A model generated the notes under the pieces. That model saw only the letters and a list, made by a program, of their open reading frames with translations. It did no database searches and was not told the origin of the DNA. Both the position numbers and the translations under genes were made by a program. Shown piece by piece: positions 63,956 to 64,000 of a stretch of DNA of 64,000 bases (position 1 is the stretch's first letter; each line of letters starts with the position of its first letter). This DNA comes from Mycobacterium parmense (lineage in GTDB: Bacteria > Actinomycetota > Actinomycetes > Mycobacteriales > Mycobacteriaceae), in the NCBI RefSeq assembly GCF_010730575.1, contig NZ_AP022614.1:5146001-5210000 (forward strand), given 5' to 3'.

Positions 63956-64000
63956 GCGACACGACCAGTGTTCTGATCATCGGAGCCGGCTTTGCCGGAC
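63952..64000 (+). CDS. Flavin monooxygenase, 5' end only
   Basis: The ATG at 63952 overlaps the ferritin-like stop and opens MSDTTSVLIIGAGFAG, a Rossmann FAD-binding motif (GxGxxG). The window ends after 16 codons. By comparison with the truncated stump at 11100-11142, this is the gene normally linked to the ferritin-like protein. A Baeyer-Villiger or similar FAD monooxygenase is likely. Confidence 0.78.
   Translation, partial: MSDTTSVLIIGAGFAG

Overview
The window looks like a mycobacterial chromosome or large plasmid segment. The evidence is a yrbE/mce import operon, an MmpS/MmpL locus, IS1081-like and other actinobacterial insertion sequences, high-GC codon use, many GTG/TTG starts, and many stop/start overlaps (ATGA, GTGA, TTGA). 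The genus is inferred; nothing seen fixes the species. No rRNA, tRNA or CRISPR array was recognised.

Layout. (1) 1-9469: an mce operon on the plus strand (3' part of yrbEA, then yrbEB and mceA-F), apparently intact and almost fully overlapping; it would import lipids or sterols. (2) 9470-14990: mobile-element debris. It holds an IS3 scrap, a dead ISL3 transposase, and a decayed SDR / ferritin-like / flavin monooxygenase block on the minus strand, followed by further IS scraps around an intact AurF-like diiron gene. (3) 15047-30587: an oxidative-metabolism island. It contains SDRs, two tandem PF10118-type metal-dependent proteins, a Baeyer-Villiger-type flavin monooxygenase, a four-gene operon (ferritin-like protein, orphan protein, 2[4Fe-4S] ferredoxin, SCP2 protein), a carboxylesterase, and a block of hydrolase / thioesterase / TetR facing thiolase / alcohol dehydrogenase. 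(4) 30630-33411: an IS110 element, a CMD-family protein and a frameshifted thioesterase. (5) 33443-39304: an MmpS gene and two MmpL genes, both broken. (6) 39409-41249: a P450 facing a TetR regulator across a palindromic operator. (7) 41895-50510: two unknown genes, a recombinase / HTH / recombinase trio with two frameshifts, IS30 and IS1081-like elements, and a truncated small protein. (8) 50508-53185: a second, inverted copy of the hydrolase / thioesterase / TetR / thiolase block. (9) 53186-55930: an IS3-family transposase remnant split by a group II intron carrying its reverse transcriptase. (10) 56134-64000: TetR, P450, 3Fe-4S ferredoxin, LLM flavin oxidoreductase, a third PF10118 protein facing a TetR across a palindrome, another TetR, then an intact SDR / ferritin-like / monooxygenase operon running off the end.

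Two points stand out. First, related blocks occur in mirrored order and orientation: the ferritin block, PF10118 and TetR block on the left (11-28 kb), and the TetR block, PF10118 and ferritin block on the right (50-64 kb). This suggests two diverged copies of one island placed head to head, with the left ferritin block and right thiolase decayed at their edges. Second, seven ferritin-like or diiron-type proteins lie in 64 kb, alongside two P450s, ferredoxins, flavin monooxygenases, SDRs, thiolase and esterases. Together they look like machinery for uptake and stepwise oxidation of a hydrophobic substrate (lipid, sterol or similar). The substrate cannot be told from sequence.
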